DNA of 64,000 bases, taken from assembly GCF_017896165.1 (NCBI RefSeq), contig NZ_JAFCNB010000002.1, forward strand, positions 248,001-312,000. The letters run 5' to 3'. Each line of letters starts with the position of its first letter. Position 1 is the first letter of the stretch. The notes beneath the pieces were generated by a model. It was not told the DNA's origin, did no database searches, and worked only from the letters and a program-made list of their open reading frames with translations. Position numbers and translations under genes: made by a program. Of this stretch, positions 7,499 through 14,707 are shown piece by piece. The DNA comes from Microbispora oryzae (lineage in GTDB: Bacteria; Actinomycetota; Actinomycetes; Streptosporangiales; Streptosporangiaceae).

Positions 7499-9430
7499 GT
7501 GGGCGGACGGCACCGCACAGACGAACTCGATGGCGGGTACAACCCCCAGCACGATCCGCCGCCTCGGAGGCGGAATGGGCGGGGCATGGTCTTCGTCCCA
7601 CTGGCGGGAGCCGTGGCCCTGGCTGTGCTCCTCGGCGTCGCGGCGTACGTCGTCGTCAACAAGAACCCGGCGACCTGTGGGAGCGGCGGCAAGCTGTCCC
7701 TGTCGGTGATCGCCTCGCCGGACATCGAACCGGCCGTGCAGAAGATCGCCGCCAAGTTCGGCCAGTCCGGCAAGAAGGTCGACGGCCGGTGCGTCGCGGT
7801 GACCGTCAAGGCCACCGGATCGGCCGACGTCGTCAACGCGATGGCGGGCAGCGGCCCCACCAGCGGCTCGGTCAGTCCCGACGTGTGGATCCCCGACTCC
7901 AGCCTCTGGCTGGCCGGTCTCGCCGCGGACGGTTCCGCTCCCAAGCCCACCGGCAGTGTCGCCCGCTCCCCCGTCGTGCTGACGGTGTCGAAGGCGGGCG
8001 CGTCCAAGCTCCAGGCGGCGTTCAGCCCGGCGAGCTGGACCGGCCTGATGAGCGCCGCCAACGCGGCCAACCCCGACGGCCTGGCCCGCAAGGTCCGCGT
8101 GCTCGCGCTCGACCCGGCCCAGAACGCCGCCGGTCTCGGCGCCCTGCTCGCCGGGGCGGCCGTGCTCAAGCAGGCGGGCGGCAGCGAGGACACCCTGGTG
8201 GGCGTCCTCCGGCAGTTGTCCCAGTCGACCGTGCCGAGCCCCGACAGCATGTTCGCCACGCTCACCAAGGCGGCCGCCCGGATCCCGGTCGGCATCTCGA
8301 CCGAGCAGGCGGTGTGGGCGTTCAACACCAAGGGCGGGCCCACCAACCCGGCCGTCGCGCTCTATCCGACCGAGGGCACCGTCAGCCTCGACTATCCGAT
8401 CGTCGTCACCGCGAAGGACGCCGCCGTGCGCAAGGCCGCACAGGCCTTCGCCACCCAGCTCACCTCCGCGTCCGCCCGCAAGACCGTGCAGGACTACGGC
8501 TTCCGCACCCCGGACGGCAAGGGCGGGAGCCTGCTGAAGCCGGAGAACGGCGTCAGCGCCAAGAAGCCCGCGGACATCCCGCCCCCGGACACGGCGACCA
8601 TCGCCAAGCTCTCCCAGGCCTGGCACCAGATCAAGCTGGGCACCAAGCTGCTCGCGCTGATCGACATCTCCGGCACCATGGCGCTGCCCGCCGACAGCAC
8701 GGGGGTCAGCCGCATGCGCGCCATCTCCGACGTCGGCGTCGAGGGCCTCAAGCTGTTCCCCGACAAGGCCGCGATCGGCGTGTGGGCCTTCTCCGACAAC
8801 CTCCGCGGCAAGGGCGTCGACTGGAAGCCGGTCGTCTCTATCGGCCCGCTGGCCCAGCAGTTCAACGGCGTGACGCGACGTGACCTGATCGACCGGGCGC
8901 TCCGGCAGGCCCAGGCGATCCCGACCGGCAACACGGGCCTCAACGACACGCTCTGGGCCGCCTACCAGAAGATGACCAAGGAGTACGAGGCCGACAAGGT
9001 CAACACGATCCTGCTCTTCACGGACGGCGTCGGCAACGACGACCCGAACGGCGGCATCTCCAACAGCCAGATCCTGCAGCGGCTGAAGCAGACCTACGAC
9101 CCCAAGCGGCCGGTCAGCCTGCTGATCATCTCGTTCAACACCAACAAGGACGAGGACCGCGCGCAGATGACCGCCATCGCGAAGACGACGGGCGGCGCGG
9201 CCTACTTCCCGCAGACGGTGCTGGAGATCCGCAACATCTTCCTCAAGGGCATCGCCCGGCGCCTGTGCACGCCCAACTGCGGCAGCACCGCGGCGAACCA
9301 GACGCCGAGCAACGCCTCCGCCAACACGTCCGGCAACACGTCCGGCAACACGTCCGCCAACGCCTCCGCCAGCACTCCCGCGAACGCGCAGAACAACACG
9401 CAGGGGAACACGACGGACGCGCAGCAGTAG
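7499..9430 (+). CDS. Membrane-anchored solute-binding-like protein with von Willebrand factor A domain
   Basis: The 643-residue protein has a short cytosolic N-terminus, one membrane span (about residues 31-52) and a large extracellular part. The first extracellular half (about 60-350) resembles a periplasmic solute-binding fold (SVIASPDIEPAVQKIAAKF, DVWIPDSSLW). The second (about 384-590) is a VWA domain with a metal-ion site of the form DISGT, a downstream Thr in NTGLND and LLFTDGVGND. VWA domains bind protein partners through a divalent metal. The C-terminus is a Asn/Thr/Ser/Ala-rich tail. GTG 7499 follows an AGAGG ribosome site. A similar architecture occurs widely in actinobacteria without a settled function. 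Confidence 0.75.
   Translation: MGGRHRTDELDGGYNPQHDPPPRRRNGRGMVFVPLAGAVALAVLLGVAAYVVVNKNPATCGSGGKLSLSVIASPDIEPAVQKIAAKFGQSGKKVDGRCVAVTVKATGSADVVNAMAGSGPTSGSVSPDVWIPDSSLWLAGLAADGSAPKPTGSVARSPVVLTVSKAGASKLQAAFSPASWTGLMSAANAANPDGLARKVRVLALDPAQNAAGLGALLAGAAVLKQAGGSEDTLVGVLRQLSQSTVPSPDSMFATLTKAAARIPVGISTEQAVWAFNTKGGPTNPAVALYPTEGTVSLDYPIVVTAKDAAVRKAAQAFATQLTSASARKTVQDYGFRTPDGKGGSLLKPENGVSAKKPADIPPPDTATIAKLSQAWHQIKLGTKLLALIDISGTMALPADSTGVSRMRAISDVGVEGLKLFPDKAAIGVWAFSDNLRGKGVDWKPVVSIGPLAQQFNGVTRRDLIDRALRQAQAIPTGNTGLNDTLWAAYQKMTKEYEADKVNTILLFTDGVGNDDPNGGISNSQILQRLKQTYDPKRPVSLLIISFNTNKDEDRAQMTAIAKTTGGAAYFPQTVLEIRNIFLKGIARRLCTPNCGSTAANQTPSNASANTSGNTSGNTSANASASTPANAQNNTQGNTTDAQQ
9323..9358 (+). repeat. 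12-bp in-frame tandem repeat (3 copies)
   Basis: AACACGTCCGGC repeated (last copy with one change) encodes NTSG repeats in the low-complexity tail of the VWA protein. Confidence 0.75.
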
Positions 9431-9507
9431 GACCGTAGTTCGAACGCAGGAGGAGCGCAGGAGGACCCCTGCGCACCATCCGCCCCAAAGATCGCTGGAA
9501 CATCAGT

Positions 9508-9544
9508 CTTCGCAGGTCATGCCGGTTGGGCATGGCCTGCGAAG
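9508..9544 (+). terminator. Hairpin terminator after the VWA gene
   Basis: A 16-bp stem (9508-9523 with 9529-9544, one G-U pair) closes a 5-nt loop 78 bp after the stop codon. No long T run follows, as is common in actinobacterial terminators. Confidence 0.6.
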
Positions 9545-9628
9545 CGGTAAACCGGGAGGCGCGCGGAGGGCGTCCTTCTCGTGTGGGGATCGGCGAGACC
9601 TGATCCAGCCCCACGGGGAGGAATGTCC

Positions 9629-11362
9629 GTGCCCGGATGGCCCGACGTCGGACGCGCCGACGACCGACGACTGTTTGAGGCACTGCGGCGCGCCGACGGC
9701 GCGGCGCCCGCGCGCCTGTTCGACGCCTACGCCGATCGGCTGACCGACTACGCCTCTTCCCGGCTGAACGACCTGGACGCCGGTGCGGACGCCGTCCACA
9801 ACGCCCTGGTGGCAGCCCAGGGAGGCGCCGGCCGGCTGGAGGAGCCCGGACGGCTGCGGTCGTGGCTGTACGCGCTGACCCGCTTCCAGTGCGCCGCGCG
9901 CGGGCTGCCGTCCTCCGGCGTGGCGCGGTGGGCGGGACCGCCCGAGGACACCGAGGACCCGGTGCTCGCCGCGCTCGTCGCCGAGGCACTCGGCAAGATC
10001 GGCGCGGCCGAGCGCGAGGCGCTCGAACTGGTCGTGCGGCACGGTCTGTCGCCGGCCGAGGCGACCGGAGTGCTCGGGCTCACCTCCCGGCAGGTCTCCG
10101 CCCGCCTGGCGAGGGCGCGCGAGCACGTGGAGAACACGGCGGCGGCCGTGGTCCTGGCGAGGACCGGCCGGGCCCACTGCCCCGACCTGTCGGCGCTCGT
10201 GGACGCGGGGGTGGGGGCCTCGTGGCAGGACGGCCCGCTCGGCACCGTGCTGCGCAAGCGGCTGAGCAAGCACATCGCCGCCTGCAAGGTGTGCTCGGAG
10301 GTCCGCCGCCGCACGGTGTCGGCCGAGCGGCTGCTCGACCTGATCCCCGTCGCGTATCCTCCCCTCTCCCTGCGCGGACGGGTGCTGAAGTCGTCCCTCG
10401 ACTCCGACGGCGTGGCGGCCACCGCCTCCTGGGCCGCCACCGCCTGGGCCACCGCCGCCACCGAAGACACTGCCACCCGGGGCCCTGCCGGCCGGGGCGC
10501 GTCCAGCCGGGGCTCGTCCAGCCGGGGCGCTGACACCGGGGGCGCGTCCAGCCGGGGCGGACGGGCGGGAGCGCGGCGGAGCGCCCGTCCCCGGTCGCGG
10601 CGCGTGGCCCCGCTGCTGCTCGTGGCGGCCTGCGTGTTCGGCACCGCGGGCGGCCTGGCCCTGGTCTCCGGTGAGTCCCCGGCGGGCCATCTGCGGACGG
10701 TGCGCCTGCCGCAGGCGTCCCCCGGCGACGGCATGGCCCTCGGCCCGGCGGAGGAGATCCAGGACGGCGACGGCACAAAGGCGACTGACGGGGCCGACGG
10801 GACAGACGGGACTGACGGGACCGGCGAGGCCGAGGAGACCGACGGCACCGACGGTTCGCCGGATCCGGCGGTCACCACGACCGTACGGCCCACCGTCACT
10901 CCGCCTCCCTCGACACGGCGGCGGTACACGGCAGCCCAGCCCCGGCCCCGGGCGACCCGGTCGGGCTCGGCCGCGCGCCCGCCCGCCCGCGCCCCCGACA
11001 CGCCGTCACTGTCGGCCCACTGCCCCGGCGACATCGGCTCGGCCGCCGGCTCATCGATCACGCTCGCCGCCCGTGCGGCCCCGATCGAGTGGACCTCGGC
11101 GACGTCCGGCGGGCTCGCCGTCTCTCCGGCCCGCGGCCGGCTCAAGGCGGGGGCCACCGGACGGATCACGGTGGCCGTGGTCGACCCGGGAACGCCGGGG
11201 AGCGGGGTGGTGCGGTTCGCCTCGGCCGCCGGGTCCCCGTCGTGCCACATCTCCTGGCGGGGCCCCGAGGAGACCGGCATCGCCGATCCGGATCCCGGCC
11301 CTTCCGGCGATCCGCAGCCCAGCCCGTCGGCCGACTCCGCCTCGGCGTCACCCACGTCCTGA
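9629..11362 (+). CDS. ECF-type sigma factor fused to zinc-finger anti-sigma-like domain, membrane span and extracellular domain
   Basis: The protein (577 residues from GTG 9629, which has an ideally spaced GGAGG; ATG 9623 is too close to it) starts with sigma region 2 (about residues 10-90, RLFDAYADRLTDYASSRL) and region 4 (about 110-165, EALELVVRHGLSPAEATGVLGL). A short zinc-binding motif H-x3-C-x2-C (HIAACKVC, near 215) of the anti-sigma type follows. Then come a disordered Ser/Gly-rich stretch, a single membrane span near 324-347, a Thr/Pro-rich linker and a C-terminal beta-rich domain (about 450-550, CPGDIGSAAGSS) outside the cell. ECF groups with such fused anti-sigma extensions are known in actinobacteria. 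The layout implies that the sigma is held at the membrane and freed by an extracellular cue, which is inference. Confidence 0.75.
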   Translation: MPGWPDVGRADDRRLFEALRRADGAAPARLFDAYADRLTDYASSRLNDLDAGADAVHNALVAAQGGAGRLEEPGRLRSWLYALTRFQCAARGLPSSGVARWAGPPEDTEDPVLAALVAEALGKIGAAEREALELVVRHGLSPAEATGVLGLTSRQVSARLARAREHVENTAAAVVLARTGRAHCPDLSALVDAGVGASWQDGPLGTVLRKRLSKHIAACKVCSEVRRRTVSAERLLDLIPVAYPPLSLRGRVLKSSLDSDGVAATASWAATAWATAATEDTATRGPAGRGASSRGSSSRGADTGGASSRGGRAGARRSARPRSRRVAPLLLVAACVFGTAGGLALVSGESPAGHLRTVRLPQASPGDGMALGPAEEIQDGDGTKATDGADGTDGTDGTGEAEETDGTDGSPDPAVTTTVRPTVTPPPSTRRRYTAAQPRPRATRSGSAARPPARAPDTPSLSAHCPGDIGSAAGSSITLAARAAPIEWTSATSGGLAVSPARGRLKAGATGRITVAVVDPGTPGSGVVRFASAAGSPSCHISWRGPEETGIADPDPGPSGDPQPSPSADSASASPTS

Positions 11363-11538
11363 CAGACCCTTCCTTGCGCGTCTCCCCCGCCTCCCCGAAC
11401 CCACCCTCACCAGCGGTTACGTCGCGCGTGACGGGCTACGGCCGGAACCCTTCCCGCCAGTAACAATCAGGCCTACCGAGGTGTCAGTTGGAGTTCCAAA
11501 GGGGAGAAACGTCGCGACCGAGGATTTGAGGGGGCATT

Positions 11539-12141
11539 GTGGCCCAAGCATGGCTGCCCTGCGCCAGCCGAATTCCCTCCCCCGAGGACTCCGGAGCGAT
11601 GCTCGGCGGAGCGCCCCGGGCCGTCTGGTTCATCTGGACCGCCGATCCTCAGGCGGTGTCCGCCAAATCCGTGGCACAGCGGCTCGCGCAGCTGCGTCGC
11701 CCTTCCCACCTGGTGTGGAACCCGGTGACCGGAGAGATTGTCCAGATGCTTCCGCCGTCGCGGGCGGCCGGCGGTCTCACCGGCGGCAGGGACCGCAACG
11801 GCCGGGTCTGCCTGCAGATCCAGGTCGTCGGCTCGGCCCGGGAGCCGTTCACCGACACCAAGCTCGACGGGCTGGACGAGATCCTGGCCTGGCTCGACTC
11901 CTGGGACGTGCCGCGCCGGTGGCCGGCCGGGCCGCCCCTGCCGTACCCGCACTCGCTGGCGGCCGCGCGCAACCCGCGCCTGTGGGCGCTCGGCGGGCAC
12001 TTCGGCCACTCGCAGGTGCCGGGGACACGGGATGGCGACCCGGGCTCCATCGACATCGCGAGGATCATCGGAGAGGAGCCCGGCGCGGCCCCGGTGCCCC
12101 GGCCACGCGAGGACTTCAGGGTGCTTGAACGGGTGATATAA
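11539..12141 (+). CDS. Amidase_2/PGRP-like protein, probably lacking a catalytic histidine
   Basis: The protein has 200 residues and starts GTG 11539 behind GAGGGGG. The middle and end resemble N-acetylmuramoyl-L-alanine amidase/PGRP folds: a strand-turn segment WNPVTGEIVQMLP, a central strand VCLQIQVVG in the place of the usual I-x-I-E, and GHSQVPG followed by GDPGSIDI, reminiscent of the late zinc-ligand and D-P-G region. The early His-His motif expected near residue 35 reads FIWTAD instead, so zinc-dependent hydrolysis is doubtful. No signal peptide is visible. A binding rather than cleaving role toward cell-wall fragments is conjecture. It overlaps the end of the MocR gene by 26 bp on the opposite strand. 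Confidence 0.5.
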   Translation: MAQAWLPCASRIPSPEDSGAMLGGAPRAVWFIWTADPQAVSAKSVAQRLAQLRRPSHLVWNPVTGEIVQMLPPSRAAGGLTGGRDRNGRVCLQIQVVGSAREPFTDTKLDGLDEILAWLDSWDVPRRWPAGPPLPYPHSLAAARNPRLWALGGHFGHSQVPGTRDGDPGSIDIARIIGEEPGAAPVPRPREDFRVLERVI

Positions 12142-13708
12142 GCTCCCGGACCACCGCGCACCCGCGCCTGACCTCGGCGAGCGACGCCGAGCCGTACCCG
12201 AGCACGAGGCCGTCCAGCCTGGGTGGCCCGTGGTAGTGGGACTCGACCGGGTGCAGCAGCACGCCCCGCTCGCGCGCCCGCCGCACGAGGCCGGGAGTGG
12301 TGCCGGGGGGCAGCTCGACCATGACGTGCAGGCCGGCGGTGTCGCCGCGCACGAGCGGCCCGAGCTCCTCGACGATCGCGGCGCGGCGGCGGGCGTACTC
12401 CAGCCGCATCCGCCGCAGGTGCCGGTCGAGGTCGCCGCGGTCGAGCAGCGTCGCGACGGCGGCCTGCACGGGACCCGGCGTGCGGTCGGCCAGCTCGGTA
12501 CGGCGGCGGGCGACCGCCCCAAGCAGTCCGCCGGAGGCCACCAGCCACCCGAGCCCGACGTCGGGGCTGAGCGACTTGGAGAGGGTGCCAAGGAGGACCA
12601 CCTGTCCGGGGTCGAGCCCGTAGAGGGCCGGGAGCGGCGCGACGTCGTAGCGGAACTCGGCGTCGTAGTCGTCCTCGACGATCATCGCTCCGGTACGGCG
12701 GGCCCAGGCCAGCAGCCGCTCGCGCCGCGGGATCGGCAGCCGGCCCCCGAGCGGGTACTGATGGGCCGGCGTGGTGTACAGCACGCGCAGGTCGTCGGGC
12801 AGCTCGTCGACGATCACACCCTGATCGTCCACGGGACACGGGACGATCTCCGCCCCCCTGGCGGCGAAGATGTTCCTGGCCTTCCCGTATCCCGGCTCCT
12901 CGACCCCCGCCCGCGTTCCCGGCCCGAGGAGGACGGCGGCGACGAGGTCGAGGCCGTTGCCCGTGCCCCTCGTCACCATCACGTCGGCCGCCTCCACCGG
13001 CACGGCCCGGGCCCGCCGCAGGTGCTCGGCCAGGAGCGCGCGGAGCCGCGGCATGCCGTACGGATCGGGATGGTCGCCCGGCGGGAGGTCGCCGGCGGAC
13101 CGCCAGGCGCGCCGCCACGCCGCCGCGTCATAACCGCGCACCCACGGCTGTCCCGGCCGCAGGTCGACGACGCCCAGCGGAGCCCTGGACGATGGAGCCG
13201 CGACCACCCGCCCAGAGACAGGCGAAACAGAGACACGCGACACAGAGGCGGGCAACACAGAGGCAGGCAACACAGAGGCAGGCAACACAGAGGCAGGCAA
13301 CACAGAGGCAGGCGGCACAGTGACAGGCGGTGCCGCCGCGCCGGGCAGCCTGCCCCCTGTGCCATCCGCCGCGCCATCCGCCGCGCCATCCGCCGCGCCG
13401 CCCGTTGTGCCGCCCGCCGTGCCGGGCAGCGCGCCGTCCGCCGTGCCTTCCGCCACATAGGTGCCCGAGCCGTGCCTCCCGTCGAGCCAGCCCTCCGCGT
13501 ACAACTGCTGGTAGGCGTCGGTCACGACGGTACGGCTGACGCCGAGCAGCGCGGCCAGCCCCCGCGTGGACGGCAGCCGTTCCCCGGCCTTCAGCGCGCC
13601 GTTCCGCATGGCCTCCCTCAGCTGGCCGGTCAGCTGGACGACCAGCGGGACCGGCGACGACCGGTCGGCGGCCAGCGGGAGGTCGATGTGCGCGCGCAAA
13701 GTGGTCAC
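12116..13708 (-). CDS. MocR/PdxR-type GntR regulator with aminotransferase domain
   Basis: An N-terminal GntR winged helix (GERLPSTRGLAALLGVSRTV) is joined by a long repeat linker to a fold-type I aminotransferase domain that binds pyridoxal 5'-phosphate; the Schiff-base lysine is in LGTLSKSLSP. MocR proteins sense PLP or amino-acid adducts and commonly control vitamin B6 genes. I start it at GTG 13708 (VTTLRAHIDLPL), because an upstream GTG at 13747 would place coding sequence across the operator-like repeats at 13722-13750; with 13747 the protein gains 13 residues. The linker contains VLPAS repeats and DGAA repeats encoded by tandem 15- and 12-bp units. It is divergent from an FMN-barrel protein, the likely target. 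Confidence 0.85.
   Translation of the reverse strand: MTTLRAHIDLPLAADRSSPVPLVVQLTGQLREAMRNGALKAGERLPSTRGLAALLGVSRTVVTDAYQQLYAEGWLDGRHGSGTYVAEGTADGALPGTAGGTTGGAADGAADGAADGTGGRLPGAAAPPVTVPPASVLPASVLPASVLPASVLPASVSRVSVSPVSGRVVAAPSSRAPLGVVDLRPGQPWVRGYDAAAWRRAWRSAGDLPPGDHPDPYGMPRLRALLAEHLRRARAVPVEAADVMVTRGTGNGLDLVAAVLLGPGTRAGVEEPGYGKARNIFAARGAEIVPCPVDDQGVIVDELPDDLRVLYTTPAHQYPLGGRLPIPRRERLLAWARRTGAMIVEDDYDAEFRYDVAPLPALYGLDPGQVVLLGTLSKSLSPDVGLGWLVASGGLLGAVARRRTELADRTPGPVQAAVATLLDRGDLDRHLRRMRLEYARRRAAIVEELGPLVRGDTAGLHVMVELPPGTTPGLVRRARERGVLLHPVESHYHGPPRLDGLVLGYGSASLAEVRRGCAVVRELISPVQAP
13252..13311 (-). repeat. 15-bp in-frame tandem repeat (4 copies)
   Basis: Four exact copies of GCAACACAGAGGCAG (plus strand) encode VLPAS repeats in the linker of the MocR protein; degenerate copies flank the array. 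Confidence 0.9.
13361..13396 (-). repeat. 12-bp in-frame tandem repeat (3 copies)
   Basis: Three exact copies of GCCATCCGCCGC (plus strand) encode Ala/Asp/Gly repeats in the same MocR linker. Confidence 0.85.
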
Positions 13709-13752
13709 CTCTGTTCCGTGGGAAGTGGACGTGGGCGGGCGGTCCACTTCTT
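13698..13752. promoter_or_regulatory. Three MocR/PdxR-like operator half-sites
   Basis: AAAGTGGTCA (13698-13707) and GAAGTGGACG (13722-13731) form a direct repeat 24 bp apart, and GTCCACTTC (13742-13750) is an inverted third copy. Together the last two make a perfect 9-bp-arm inverted repeat. The units match the AAAGTGGW-(T)CTA type motif described for PdxR of Corynebacterium. The cluster lies between the regulator and the FMN-barrel gene. Confidence 0.6.
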
Positions 13753-13767
13753 CCTAACGTAACGGGC

Positions 13768-14526
13768 ATGGATTCCAGCACAGCGCCCCTCACACCACCC
13801 ATCTCCGCGCCGCCCGTCTCCGCGCCACCCATCTCCGCGCCACCCATCTCCGCGCCACCCATCTCCGCGCCGCCCGTCTCCTCGACGCCCCTCTCATCGA
13901 CGGCACGGACCACCCTGAACCGTTCAAAGGAGCGCGGCAGGACCGACCGGGCCGATCTGTACGCCGTCCTCGACGCCGGGCTCGTCTGCCACCTGGGCCT
14001 GATCGTCGACGGGTCGCCCAGGGTGCTCCCCACGGCGTACGGGAGGATCGGCGACACCCTCTACGTCCACGGATCGACCGGAGCCCGGTCGCTGCGGGAG
14101 GCCGCGGGCGAGGAGGTGTGCGTCACGGTGACCCACCTCGACGGCATAGTGCTCGCCCGTTCCGTGGTCCACCACTCGGTGAACTACCGGTCCGCCGTGA
14201 TCTACGGCACACTCCGGACGGTGGAGGACCCCGGCGAGCGGCTGGCCGGACTCCGCGCGATCACCGAGCAGCTCGCCCCCGGCCAGTGGGACAGCACCCG
14301 GCAGCCCGACCGAAAGGAGCTGGCCAGGACCGCCGTGGCCGCGGTGTCGCTCGCGGAGGCGTCGGTGAAGACGCGCCAGGGCCCGCCCTCGGACGAGGAG
14401 GAGGACTACGCGCTGCCTTACTGGGCGGGAGTGCTGCCCCTCGTGATGTCGTGGGGCGACCCCGTCTCCGACCCGCTGCTGCGGTCCGGCGTGCCCGTGC
14501 CCGGGCACGTCGCGAACCGGCGCTAG
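13768..14526 (+). CDS. Pyridoxamine 5'-phosphate oxidase family (FMN split-barrel) protein
   Basis: The protein has 252 residues. After a proline-rich repeat of about 45 residues, the split-barrel domain begins at TARTTLNRSKERG and includes the strands CHLGLIVDGSPRVLPTAYGR and LYVHGSTGARSLR, typical of the NimA/PNPOx-like group. Members bind FMN or F420 and act as oxidases, reductases or heme-related enzymes; the substrate here is not known. The gene is divergent from a MocR regulator and separated from it by operator-like repeats, so PLP-responsive control is likely. There is no ribosome site before ATG 13768, so the message may be leaderless or start further in, after the repeat. Confidence 0.75.
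   Translation: MDSSTAPLTPPISAPPVSAPPISAPPISAPPISAPPVSSTPLSSTARTTLNRSKERGRTDRADLYAVLDAGLVCHLGLIVDGSPRVLPTAYGRIGDTLYVHGSTGARSLREAAGEEVCVTVTHLDGIVLARSVVHHSVNYRSAVIYGTLRTVEDPGERLAGLRAITEQLAPGQWDSTRQPDRKELARTAVAAVSLAEASVKTRQGPPSDEEEDYALPYWAGVLPLVMSWGDPVSDPLLRSGVPVPGHVANRR
13798..13872 (+). repeat. 15-bp in-frame tandem repeat (5 copies)
   Basis: Five near-identical copies of CCCATCTCCGCGCCA encode PISAP/PVSAP repeats at the N-terminus of the FMN-barrel protein. Confidence 0.9.
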
Positions 14527-14625
14527 CGGACGCCCGCGTCACAGACGAACGGCGCGGAGATCACAGCGCAGGGATCACCGCACAGGGATCATCAGCGCAG
14601 ATCGACATCGCTTCACTACTATTTC

Positions 14626-14637
14626 GTGACTAGTCAC
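14626..14637. promoter_or_regulatory. 12-bp palindrome upstream of the kinase operon
   Basis: GTGACTAGTCAC is a perfect palindrome 70 bp before the kinase start, in the only relatively AT-rich part of the 181-bp gap. A regulator site is possible; no binding protein can be named. Confidence 0.35.
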
Positions 14638-14707
14638 ACCAGCACCCCCGCGCTCACTAAGCTACGGTGTCGTCCGCGGCGGGGGACCCATGCGATAGGG
14701 GAGAGCG

